Assembly: GCA_023229765.1 (NCBI GenBank)
Contig: JALNYO010000001.1
Span: forward strand, 186,001-250,000
DNA from: Syntrophales bacterium
Lineage (GTDB): Bacteria > Desulfobacterota > Syntrophia > Syntrophales > UBA5619
Direction: 5' to 3'
Length of the DNA stretch: 64,000 nucleotides
The notes under the pieces were generated by a model, which was not told the DNA's origin, searched no databases, and worked only from the letters and a program-made list of their open reading frames with translations. The position numbers and the translations under genes are program-made. This document shows, piece by piece, positions 6,731-13,524 of the stretch (position 1 is the first letter of the stretch; the number at the start of each line of letters is the position of its first letter).

Positions 6731-7105
6731 TCATGGATCGAAGAGATACAAATAATCCTGATTGATTTCTTCAAGGACTTCCATGATTCTCTTTTCTACC
6801 GGATAGTTGATCAAATCGCTGACTTTACCTTGGATTTTTTGTATCATCAAGGCTACTTCGCCTTCGGCGTAACAGAGAGCATCCTCTTTGATGCGAACCA
6901 TCTCCGGCGCGTATTTCTCGGCACATACAACACAAACTGATTTTCCCGTCTTTTCATCACGAAAATCAAAACGTATAGGATCACATTGCTCGTTACAATA
7001 CGCGCATGGAGCTTTCGTTAAAAAATTGACACGTTGCAGAGTAATTCGCCGATTGTCATTTCCGTTGGTTGCCGTTTTCGCCGCTTCCATCAGTTCGTTT
7101 TCCAT
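6731..7105 (-). CDS. Zinc-binding protein, paralog A
   Basis: A 124-residue protein with AAAGGAG upstream. Residues 33-65 hold C-A-Y-C-x2-Q-C-D-P-I-R-F-D, then V-C-V-V-C-A-E-K-Y-A-P-E-M-V, and a helix I-K-E-D-A-L-C-Y-A-E-G-E. The same order (CxxCxxxCDP, CxxCAxKYxPxxV, ExALxYAE) occurs in the 79-residue product at 7,229-7,468, so the two are tandem duplicates. Two CxxC pairs should hold one zinc. The copy here has an extra C-terminal helical region of about 45 residues. Function unknown. Confidence 0.6.
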   Translation of the reverse strand: MENELMEAAKTATNGNDNRRITLQRVNFLTKAPCAYCNEQCDPIRFDFRDEKTGKSVCVVCAEKYAPEMVRIKEDALCYAEGEVALMIQKIQGKVSDLINYPVEKRIMEVLEEINQDYLYLFDP

Positions 7106-7116
7106 TGTCGTCTCCT

Positions 7117-7242
7117 TTAGAAAATTATTATTTCGGGTAAATTCCCGCCATCATCAGCCGTTCCCGTGGGTATCTCATTAGACAGTCCAGCAGATATCCA
7201 CTCGGTGAAGCCGTCAGCCGTTATCAAATCAAAAAGTTTCAT
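7117..7242 (-). CDS. 41-aa overlapping small protein
   Basis: ATG at 7,242 lies inside the end of the preceding gene (14-bp overlap) and the TAA at 7,117 abuts the binding site of the next gene. The product MKLFDLITADGFTEWISAGL plus 21 residues is acidic and plausible as a protein. The ribosome binding site is weak (GCGGAAAAAGCC), as expected for a gene translated by coupling. It fills the only gap in this part of the operon. Confidence 0.45.
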   Translation of the reverse strand: MKLFDLITADGFTEWISAGLSNEIPTGTADDGGNLPEIIIF

Positions 7243-7468
7243 TGGCTTTTTCCGCTTCAGCATAGGACAGCGCCGCCTCGCGTATCGCTACCAAATCCGG
7301 CCTATATTTTGCCGCGCAAGAATCGCAGACAAGGCTCAGGCCGATCCCATAGTCCAGCCCCATAGGGTCGCATCGGGCACCGCAAAGGTCGCAGGGATCA
7401 TTGGTTATGGTGTTATTTCTAAAGATTGTCATTTTTGATAAATTACCCCCGTTTTCCGTTGCCCTCAT
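7229..7468 (-). CDS. Zinc-binding protein, paralog B
   Basis: A 79-residue protein whose ATG overlaps the stop of the gene before it (ATGA) and is preceded by GGAGGTGAGCG. It carries C-D-L-C-G-A-R-C-D-P-M-G-L-D, then V-C-D-S-C-A-A-K-Y-R-P-D-L-V and E-A-A-L-S-Y-A-E-A-E. It is a shorter homolog of the product at 6,731-7,105 and ends right after the shared helix. It probably binds one zinc. Function unknown; such small zinc proteins are common in phage early regions. Confidence 0.6.
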   Translation of the reverse strand: MRATENGGNLSKMTIFRNNTITNDPCDLCGARCDPMGLDYGIGLSLVCDSCAAKYRPDLVAIREAALSYAEAEKANETF

Positions 7469-7899
7469 CGCTCACCTCCATCACTAAAATTCAGTTCACC
7501 CTGAAATCGTTCCCGCTGTTCCTTGTTAACCTGATCGGCGGAGAGCACCTTGACTTTTTTTGAACCGACAACAAAGTGCGCCACCCTGTCAAAATAATCA
7601 TCGGGTAGCATCAAGACTTCACACCCAATGCCGCCTATGGTCGCGTAAGAATATTCACTTTCAAGCAAGCCGTGTTTAATACCGAGATACGCCGCCGCCT
7701 GAAATTCTTCGGCATTTTGAACGCCAGCGCGTCGGGAGCGTGTTCGTATATCATCACGCATTCTTTCAGTAAAAATTTCGGGGTAGTTCCGCCATGTCTT
7801 AGTGAATAACGGAAATGGCAACCATGCGGATATGTTCTGCATAACTCCGGCTATCTTTGAAACAGTCCCGGCGATTTCGATTTTTTCTTGCGTTTCCAT
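7465..7899 (-). CDS. Hypothetical 144-aa early-region protein
   Basis: Starts at ATG 7,899, after AAGGAGGAAAG; the frame remains open 17 codons upstream, across an AT-rich repeat region, without a good site. The product begins METQEKIEIAGTVSKIAGV, is mostly helical, and carries R-M-R-D-D-I-R-T-R-S-R-R-A-G-V in the middle and P-D-D-Y-F-D-R-V-A-H-F near the end. No family recognised. It is the first gene downstream of the candidate origin and the head of a coupled run that includes both zinc paralogs. Confidence 0.55.
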   Translation of the reverse strand: METQEKIEIAGTVSKIAGVMQNISAWLPFPLFTKTWRNYPEIFTERMRDDIRTRSRRAGVQNAEEFQAAAYLGIKHGLLESEYSYATIGGIGCEVLMLPDDYFDRVAHFVVGSKKVKVLSADQVNKEQRERFQGELNFSDGGER

Positions 7900-7927
7900 T
7901 TTACTTTCCTCCTTTTTATAACCGTTA

Positions 7928-8210
7928 ATAACCATCAACATTTTCTTCATGGTTATGGCTAAGTGGTTGTATTTATAATCATATAACCATCATAACTATC
8001 ATAACTATCAATATTAATATTAGTATATAAATAAGCCTGTATAGTTGCTCTGTGTATTTTGTAGCAAAGTTGAAAAAGTGCCGTTTTCATAGTGATGATG
8101 GTTATCGTCAATATATTCAATAAGTTATCAATAACCATCACGGCATCCTCCATAGTTATGTCGGTTATATTATCGAAACATCTTGATATTACACGCTTAT
8201 TCATAGTTAT
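7928..8210. repeat. Iteron-like repeat cluster, candidate replication origin
   Basis: The 10-mer ATAACCATCA occurs at 7,928-7,937, 7,983-7,992 and 8,131-8,140, and inverted at 8,096-8,105. ATAACTATCA follows in tandem at 7,992-8,001 and 8,001-8,010, giving three head-to-tail units with a 9-bp period. Near-matches occur inverted at 7,947-7,956, around 8,152 and around 8,202. The region is strongly AT-rich and lies directly downstream of the primase/helicase gene. P4-like satellites place their origin and repeats close to their primase/helicase gene, so an origin is the best reading. An 81-codon frame crosses the repeats but is probably chance. Confidence 0.55.
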
Positions 8211-9826
8211 ACCTCTTCATCCCAATCAATTGCTTTTTCCATTTTGAGCAGAGTTTCAAGTGCGCTTCGGCAATCAGACAAGGAGGGAAGAAAATAATAC
8301 CACTTCCCATCACCTTTCTGTTTCCTCTGGACTGTGGGACATAGCTCCCTGAACTTCTTTCCGAATACTCGATCGGTAGATTTAAAACGGTCGCCCATGG
8401 CTGTCGAAAATTTCAAATAGAGTTCATACAGTGCGTTGCATTCAATAGCAGTAGGCCATGAAGTATCGAAAGATCCATGGTCAAAACACCCGGCCCGTAA
8501 TGCCTCAAACCAAAATTGCTTTTCTGACGGCCATGTCTGAATAATCTGGTCAAGTAGCGCCTCTCGTCGCGGGAATGCTCTAAGGTCAATACCTGTGATG
8601 TCATGGTGCAGGAGGTCGTACAGCATCGCCTCCCTACCGCCATTCTCCATCTCATCGACTATATCCCCGAAATAAGCAGCATCATCCATGTGGACATCAG
8701 AGACATCCAAAACAAACATTCTCCGCTCTTCGGTGTCTGCCGGTACAACCCAGGCGTTGTTTGAGGCGAAGATAAAATTACAATGATTCTTAATTCTGAA
8801 AGCCTCTTTCCCTTTTGGTTCAACCATTATAAAATCTTCAGTTATCATGCCTTTTAACGCGCCTTCAGCCTCCTTATTGCCACCCCAAAACGCCTCATCA
8901 ATGAATACAAAAAGTGCATCCTTAAAATGGCTGTTGAATCGTCCGGAAAGCAGGGTATGGCTAATTATGTGCTTAAAGTGCTGCCCGAAAATCTTTCCAA
9001 AGTTATTGACAAATATTCCTTTTCCTGTTCCCTGCTTCCCTCGCAATACAGGAACTACCCCTGGCCTCTTGCCTCCAGGGTCTTGAACTAACCGCGCCAG
9101 CCATGCCATAAGGTAATTGAATACCTCCCTGTCGTTGCTACAGATGATCTCCAGGAGGTGGCGCTCCATACGTCGCCATTGTCCCTTGACAGGCTTAAGA
9201 GCAAATCCCTGCCAGAGGTTGTAAACACCATCCTTCTCATTTCCTGAAGGGTCGAAGACGATACGGCTGTATTCCTTCCTGTTAGGATGGTTCAACCAGT
9301 ATTCCGCAATAGTCATTTTTCGCTTCCGGTCTCCGTCTTCGACCAGTACCTTTCGATTTTGGTATCGGTTTTTAATGTCCTGAATGGTGGAAAAATCGAC
9401 ATCTGGCCGATTCGTCGTCGGGTCAATGACGTGATTCAAGATAAGGCACTTCCCGGCAAGCATGATGACGGCGTGCTTTTTATTCAGTGACTCAATAATA
9501 CCTTTGTTGCTGGTATCGGATTCAATAGCCTGTGGCACAGCGTCCACAACCTTTTCCTGTTGATGCTTTGGGGTATCCGGCAGAGGATCGTCAAGTGGTC
9601 CCGGTTCGGGTGGGATAGGGTTTGCGTAAGTTGAATGGATGATATTTAACAACTCATCGTCCGTGATCTTGAAATTTAGCGAGTGACATTGTTCCCGTAC
9701 ATCTTCATAGAGGTCTTGAATAGGCATTCCCCGCTGAAACCCCAGGTGAACCAATGCCGGAATTTTAGACACACAGAGGATGCCGCGTTCAGCATTATAT
9801 TGTTCGGCGAGGGGAGGGGAGGTCAT
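8207..9826 (-). CDS. Phage/satellite replication primase-helicase (SF3-like ATPase)
   Basis: A 539-residue protein. The N-terminal 80 residues (ERGILCVSKIPALVHLGFQR, then D-D-E-L-L-N-I-I-H-S-T-Y) resemble the linker domain of phage primases. The C-terminal half is a helicase/ATPase: Walker A L-R-G-K-Q-G-T-G-K-G, Walker B L-F-V-F-I-D-E-A-F, then a sensor strand F-I-F-A-S-N-N and R-R-M-F-V. This is the DUF5906/D5-type arrangement used by P4-like satellites and phages to open their origin. The ATG at 9,826 overlaps the alpA stop (ATGA); the frame extends 22 codons upstream inside alpA. Replication of the excised element is the likely role. Confidence 0.85.
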   Translation of the reverse strand: MTSPPLAEQYNAERGILCVSKIPALVHLGFQRGMPIQDLYEDVREQCHSLNFKITDDELLNIIHSTYANPIPPEPGPLDDPLPDTPKHQQEKVVDAVPQAIESDTSNKGIIESLNKKHAVIMLAGKCLILNHVIDPTTNRPDVDFSTIQDIKNRYQNRKVLVEDGDRKRKMTIAEYWLNHPNRKEYSRIVFDPSGNEKDGVYNLWQGFALKPVKGQWRRMERHLLEIICSNDREVFNYLMAWLARLVQDPGGKRPGVVPVLRGKQGTGKGIFVNNFGKIFGQHFKHIISHTLLSGRFNSHFKDALFVFIDEAFWGGNKEAEGALKGMITEDFIMVEPKGKEAFRIKNHCNFIFASNNAWVVPADTEERRMFVLDVSDVHMDDAAYFGDIVDEMENGGREAMLYDLLHHDITGIDLRAFPRREALLDQIIQTWPSEKQFWFEALRAGCFDHGSFDTSWPTAIECNALYELYLKFSTAMGDRFKSTDRVFGKKFRELCPTVQRKQKGDGKWYYFLPSLSDCRSALETLLKMEKAIDWDEEV

Positions 9827-10044
9827 CGGCTTTTCCTTCCAATGGCCCGCACCCGGTTTTCTGTTCTGTCGACTGCTTTCTTTGCTAACCATTCATCAAC
9901 CTCATTGACGAACCATCCAACGGAATTTCCGCCCAGGCTGATTCGCCGGGGGAATTTATCTGCCTTTTCCATCCGCCATATAGTCGCGTCGCTCAGGCTG
10001 AGTTTACTGAAAAGTTCCGGTTTTCTGATAATTCGCGTTTCCAT
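9823..10044 (-). CDS. alpA: AlpA-family DNA-binding regulator / excisionase-like
   Basis: A 73-residue protein of the AlpA (MerR-like winged helix) family: METRIIRKPELFSKLSLSDA, T-I-W-R-M-E, then F-P-R-R-I-S-L-G-G-N-S-V-G-W and V-N-E-V-D-E-W-L. The order L-S-x-x-T-I-x-R, F-P-x-x-x-x-L, W-x-x-x-E-V-x-x-W is diagnostic. AGGTGAAAGGC precedes the ATG. AlpA proteins of P4-like and PICI elements activate integrase/excision or early genes. It is coupled to the helicase gene by ATGA and has a terminator-like hairpin right upstream, which may control entry of transcription. Confidence 0.85.
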   Translation of the reverse strand: METRIIRKPELFSKLSLSDATIWRMEKADKFPRRISLGGNSVGWFVNEVDEWLAKKAVDRTENRVRAIGRKSR

Positions 10045-10056
10045 GCCTTTCACCTC

Positions 10057-10090
10057 AAAAAAAATGCCAGTCAAGTTTCCTTGATTGGCA
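10057..10090 (-). terminator. Intrinsic terminator / attenuator ahead of alpA
   Basis: TGCCAATCAAG and CTTGACTGGCA (minus strand) form an 11-bp stem with one G-T pair and a GAAA loop, followed by eight Ts. It ends the int-orf231 transcript or attenuates read-through into alpA. A TATATT box abuts it at 10,090-10,095, so an alpA transcript could begin just inside the hairpin. Confidence 0.65.
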
Positions 10091-10136
10091 ATATAATGTA
10101 GTGAAATGGAATGCGTAAGTCACGAAAGGGAAATAA

Positions 10137-10832
10137 TTATTCCAATTTCGTGACCTCTTTTTTTAAGGCTGCGTGGATTTTTCTTTTCGGGTATTCGTAT
10201 TTAAGATTAAGGCCCTCAAGTGCAATTTTCACCACGTCCACGAAAAGGCCCTCAAGATATTTAGTCGGTTTTTTATAAAAACATCGTTCCCATGTCTTCG
10301 CTATTTCCGCTACAATACCTTTACTATCAGCAGTTGGCCTTCCCTTGAAACGCTGCCCCATTGAATCATCAAGACGCTTGATTTTTTTTATCAATATACT
10401 CAACAGATTCCCTGCGGTAACAGCTAATTCTTGGCATTCTCCGTATTCTGGATTGTGCACGTCAAATGCGGAAAAGCTGGAAAGTTGGCGAATTAATCGG
10501 CCTTCATTTATCTCATTTAGCAGGGCATAGCTCTTTTCCAAAAGAGTGACCATGGATTTTCTATCATTTTTATAGGTTCTGTAATCCGGTTGGTCAAGCA
10601 AACAGGCTGCGCCTTCGCAACAGTCACGAAGTTCAACAATAAACCGCATGACTTGTGCGGGCTCAAATTTATTTAATAGCAATAAATCCTTAATATCGTA
10701 TGCCTGTCGATGTGTGAAAGGGTAACAATCATAATAACCAGGAATTTCTAAGAGTTCCTTTTGCATTTCTTTTAATTCCATCTCCGTAAGAAATTCTGTT
10801 TCTTCTATTTCCGTCTTAATATCTTTATCCAT
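10137..10832 (-). CDS. Unknown 231-aa protein between integrase and AlpA
   Basis: A 231-residue, largely helical acidic/basic protein without signal peptide, membrane segment or recognised motif. The N-terminus is rich in glutamate (KTEIEETEFLTEMELKEMQK); aromatic residues cluster at G-Y-Y-D-C-Y-P-F-T-H-R. The last 60 residues are basic. Its ATG overlaps the end of the integrase gene by 8 bp (GAGGTGCGTC upstream), so the two are one operon ended by the hairpin at 10,057-10,090. This position suggests a role in integration, excision or regulation of the element, but that is inference only. Confidence 0.65.
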   Translation of the reverse strand: MDKDIKTEIEETEFLTEMELKEMQKELLEIPGYYDCYPFTHRQAYDIKDLLLLNKFEPAQVMRFIVELRDCCEGAACLLDQPDYRTYKNDRKSMVTLLEKSYALLNEINEGRLIRQLSSFSAFDVHNPEYGECQELAVTAGNLLSILIKKIKRLDDSMGQRFKGRPTADSKGIVAEIAKTWERCFYKKPTKYLEGLFVDVVKIALEGLNLKYEYPKRKIHAALKKEVTKLE

Positions 10833-12087
10833 GACGCACCTCGTTTAATTGAATGACGTTTGAAACAGATTCAGAAAGGCCCAGGATTTCACTCAATCGC
10901 CGTTCCCATAGGGCAAGCGCTTGACGCTTCTCTGCATCGTAACTGTGGCGGTTATAGATCCCCAGGACGCCTTGAAGCTTGTGTCCCAGGACGCGCTCGG
11001 CAACGATATCCGATATGCCTATCTCTGCCAGCCGGGTTCGTAGCGTCCTGCGTAAGTCGTGGGGGGTGAATCGTTCATTGATTCCCATTTCCGCACTGTG
11101 TCGTCGGATCGCATTGGCCATCGTGCCGACGCTAATAGGGATGTCGGATTCCTTTGGTTTGGCAATGTCCGGTTTCTTGTGTTGGTAAAGCGGCGACCGT
11201 GGAGACACAAAGACGAACCTGCTCCCGGTGCTATATGGTCGCGCCTGTTCGATGATCTCCGCGAGCATCGGGGTTATCGGGACCCGATTTTCCTCGCGGG
11301 TCTTGGATCGATCAGCAGGGATAATCCACCAATCGCCTTCGATTTCGTTCCAGCTCATCCCGGCGACCTCTCCCGGCCTCTGGCCCGTTAGCAGGATCGC
11401 CTTGAGTGCCAGTTTGGTCAGTCGATAAATGTCGATGTCGGTCTGTTCCAGTTCAAGACAATTCCAGAGAGCCTTAATTTCTGCATCTGTAAGAACTCTC
11501 GAACGGCTGTTTTCTTTTCCCCGTCGCATCCCGGCAAGAGGGGAGAAGTCGATAATGCCCCTCTCGCTCGCAAAATTGAACATGCGGATCAAGACCCCTT
11601 GTAAGCGGTTTGCAGTAATAGGAGCTCGCTTTCGAACCTTATCAAGAAGCAGGACCGCATCCCGGCGGGTTATTGATGAAACCTTGCGTTTTTTCCATGT
11701 TGGGATTGCGTCCTTATCGACAAGTCGTTTCCGCTCGTTGCCTGACGGGGTCTTGCCCAGCTCTTCTTCCCAAAATTCGTCAAGAAGGTCTTGAACGGTC
11801 GGTGCCGCCTTCCGCTTGGCTTTTGCTTCTATTGCCTTCTTTCCCGGATCAATGCCTTGCTGCACATCCATTATTGCCTGATTGTGGCGCTTCCGTGCCT
11901 CCTCCAACGGGATACCGGGATATTCGCCCAGCGTCATTATACGGGGTGCCCCCTCGAACATGTAGCGAAAAAACCACGATTTGCCGCCGGTAGGCTTGAT
12001 CCTGATTGATAATCCCTTTGCGTCTGTTACTTCGTAGCGCTTCTCCATCGGTTTCAATTTTTTGATTTGCAGATCTGTGAGACCCAT
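10825..12087 (-). CDS. int: P4-type tyrosine recombinase (integrase)
   Basis: A 420-residue integrase. N-terminal DUF4102 arm-binding domain (MGLTDLQIKKLKPMEKRYEV, then G-L-S-I-R-I-x-P and G-K-S-W-F-F-R-Y), SAM-like core domain around residues 95-180, and the catalytic domain. Catalytic residues visible: Arg in L-L-T-G-Q-R-P-G-E-V, His-x-x-Arg in T-P-H-D-L-R-R-T, His in V-L-G-H-K and the nucleophile Tyr in G-I-Y-N-R-H-S-Y. The ATG at 12,087 has AGAGG upstream; the frame is open further through the arm-repeat region but without a site. It would recombine the tRNA-Pro attachment site 190 bp away. Confidence 0.95.
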   Translation of the reverse strand: MGLTDLQIKKLKPMEKRYEVTDAKGLSIRIKPTGGKSWFFRYMFEGAPRIMTLGEYPGIPLEEARKRHNQAIMDVQQGIDPGKKAIEAKAKRKAAPTVQDLLDEFWEEELGKTPSGNERKRLVDKDAIPTWKKRKVSSITRRDAVLLLDKVRKRAPITANRLQGVLIRMFNFASERGIIDFSPLAGMRRGKENSRSRVLTDAEIKALWNCLELEQTDIDIYRLTKLALKAILLTGQRPGEVAGMSWNEIEGDWWIIPADRSKTREENRVPITPMLAEIIEQARPYSTGSRFVFVSPRSPLYQHKKPDIAKPKESDIPISVGTMANAIRRHSAEMGINERFTPHDLRRTLRTRLAEIGISDIVAERVLGHKLQGVLGIYNRHSYDAEKRQALALWERRLSEILGLSESVSNVIQLNEVRHG

Positions 12088-12125
12088 GATATAACCTCTC
12101 GAAGCTTTTGGAAGAGTGCATTTCC

Positions 12126-12148
12126 TGGCTACAAGATTGGCTACAAGA
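12126..12148. repeat. Tandem 11-bp repeat, candidate integrase arm sites
   Basis: TGGCTACAAGA occurs at 12,126-12,136 and again at 12,138-12,148, between the integrase start and the attachment site. A second pair, AAGGGTGAAAAA, lies at 12,160-12,171 and 12,254-12,265. Short direct repeats flanking the core are typical of arm-type integrase sites. Confidence 0.4.
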
Positions 12149-12276
12149 AATGCCTTGTTAAGGGTGAAAAATGATGCAATGTCTTGCAAAGGAATATAGA
12201 CACTTTTAATTGTAGTGTCAAGGGTTTTTGAATAGGCATGAAGCGGTTTGATGAAGGGTGAAAAACGTCCTTTTTT

Positions 12277-12323
12277 GCTTTGGGAGCAGGATGTCGTGTG
12301 TTCAAATCACACCGCCCCGACCA
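12277..12323 (+). other. attR: 3' half of tRNA-Pro(UGG)
   Basis: GCTTTGGGAGCAGG gives the anticodon loop TTTGGGA with anticodon TGG and the 3' side of its stem. Then come a variable region, the T-arm GTGTG-TTCAAAT-CACAC, the acceptor strand CGCCCCG, discriminator A and CCA. The expected 5' half (acceptor CGGGGCG, D-arm) is absent: upstream sequence is element DNA (TTTTTT before the GC). This is the tRNA remnant left on the far side of an insertion whose crossover lies in or near the anticodon loop. The intact tRNA-Pro should lie at the element's other end, left of the window. Confidence 0.85.
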
Positions 12324-12331
12324 ATAATATC

Positions 12332-12366
12332 AAGAGGTTGCTGGTTTACAGTGGCCTCTTTTGTTT
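12332..12366 (+). terminator. tRNA-Pro terminator
   Basis: AAGAGG...CCTCTT with inner CTG/CAG pairs forms a hairpin (12,332-12,360) followed by TTGTTTTT, nine bases after the tRNA CCA. It is the original terminator of the interrupted tRNA gene. Confidence 0.7.
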
Positions 12367-12540
12367 TTATGGGTGTGACTTCGGGGCGGGGACGGGGCGG
12401 ATTTTGGCTTGCCTGCCGGTTGTTAAAACAGGCGCGCTATGGTAAAGGGCAACTTCCGCCGGCGGCCAGAGAAAAATGCCGATAGGAGAATGTCCGCGCA
12501 CCTGGAATGCCGGAGAAAACGAGAGGGAAAGCAGAAAATA

Positions 12541-13515
12541 ATGCTGCGCTATGTTGCCAAACGCCTGATCTTCATGATCCCGCTTTTATTGGGGATTACC
12601 ATTATCTGCTTTGCCGTGATGCATCTTGCGCCCGGGTCTCCTACCGATTTGCAGACGCAGATGAACCCGCGCGCCTCGGTTGAGATGAAGCAGCGGCTGA
12701 AGGCGCTGTACGATCTCGATAAACCGCTTCCGGTTCAGTATTTCCTTTGGCTGAAAAAGATTGCCGTCTTCGATTTGGGGACCTCTTTTTCAACGGATCG
12801 CCGGCCGGTTTCCGACAAGATAAAAGAACGGCTGCCGATTACGATTCTCCTGAACGTGCTTTCGCTGTCCCTGATCATGATCGTGGCGATTCCGCTGGGG
12901 GTCTTGTCGGCGCTGCATAAGGATTCGCTATTCGACAGAATTTCCGGGGTTTTTGTCTTTATCGGCTTTGCCGTGCCTACCTTCTGGCTGGCGCTGCTTT
13001 TGATGATCCTTTTCGGCATCCACCTCGGCTGGCTGCCGATTTCCGGAATACGGTCGCTGAATTACGAATACCTCCCGCCGGGGATGGCGCTCTGGGATTT
13101 TGTGAAACATCTGATTATGCCGGTTTTACTTTCCGCCTTCGGGGGGCTGGCCGGTCTTTCGCGCTACATGCGGGCGAATATGCTGGAGGTGATACGGCAG
13201 GACTATATTCTGACGGCCCGGGCGAAGGGGCTTTCGGAAAGAAATGTCATCTACCGGCATGCCCTCCGAAATGCGCTGCTGCCGGTGATTACGATTCTCG
13301 GCCTCTCGGTGCCGGGGCTGATCGGGGGGAGTGTTATTTTTGAGACGGTCTTTGCGATTCCCGGCATGGGACAGCTTTTTTATATGGCGGTTATGGCAAG
13401 AGATTACCCGGTGGTGATGGGGATTCTTTTCATCGGCGCCGCGCTTACGCTTCTGGGGAATCTGCTTGCCGACGTCTCCTACGCGCTTGCCGACCCCAGA
13501 ATCCGGGTATCGTGA
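12541..13515 (+). CDS. Peptide/nickel-type ABC transporter permease (DppB-like)
   Basis: A 324-residue inner-membrane permease beginning MLRYVAKRLIFMIPLLLGIT, the standard DppB/OppB N-terminus (L-R-Y-x-x-K-R-L). It has about six membrane segments and the cytoplasmic EAA loop R-A-K-G-L-S-E-R-N-V-I-Y-R-H-A-L-R-N that docks to the ATPase subunits. The ATG at 12,541 matches the family start; 34 upstream in-frame codons are unlikely to be translated. It pairs with the next gene 9 bp on. Neither a substrate-binding protein nor ATPase genes are beside it, so partners must be encoded elsewhere. Substrate (peptide, nickel or other) cannot be told. Confidence 0.9.
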   Translation: MLRYVAKRLIFMIPLLLGITIICFAVMHLAPGSPTDLQTQMNPRASVEMKQRLKALYDLDKPLPVQYFLWLKKIAVFDLGTSFSTDRRPVSDKIKERLPITILLNVLSLSLIMIVAIPLGVLSALHKDSLFDRISGVFVFIGFAVPTFWLALLLMILFGIHLGWLPISGIRSLNYEYLPPGMALWDFVKHLIMPVLLSAFGGLAGLSRYMRANMLEVIRQDYILTARAKGLSERNVIYRHALRNALLPVITILGLSVPGLIGGSVIFETVFAIPGMGQLFYMAVMARDYPVVMGILFIGAALTLLGNLLADVSYALADPRIRVS

Positions 13516-13524
13516 GGCAAGCTG

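Larger units (their letters stand above)
1..12323. mobile_element. Integrated satellite-like element (left end outside window)
   Basis: The element is bounded on the right by a tRNA-Pro 3' half (12,277-12,323), next to an integrase gene reading inward. From right to left it carries integrase, an unknown protein, AlpA, a primase/helicase, an iteron-like repeat cluster, several very small coupled genes, a P27-type small terminase, an XRE repressor and exported cargo proteins. Visible base composition is AT-richer than the flanking host genes. No large terminase, portal, capsid, tail or lysis gene is seen in these 12 kb. The set int-alpA-rep-terS without structural genes is the known arrangement of phage-inducible chromosomal islands in Gram-negatives. 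A truncated prophage, or a prophage whose structural genes lie left of the window, remains possible. Confidence 0.8.

Noticed and set aside
7959..8204. An 81-codon minus-strand frame beginning 2 bp after the helicase stop
   Set aside because: It runs through the iteron-like repeats, which give it a repetitive S-Y-D-S-Y-D-G-Y tail; composition is AT-driven and it resembles no protein. The repeats explain the sequence better, though the GAGGT before its ATG keeps it from being excluded.
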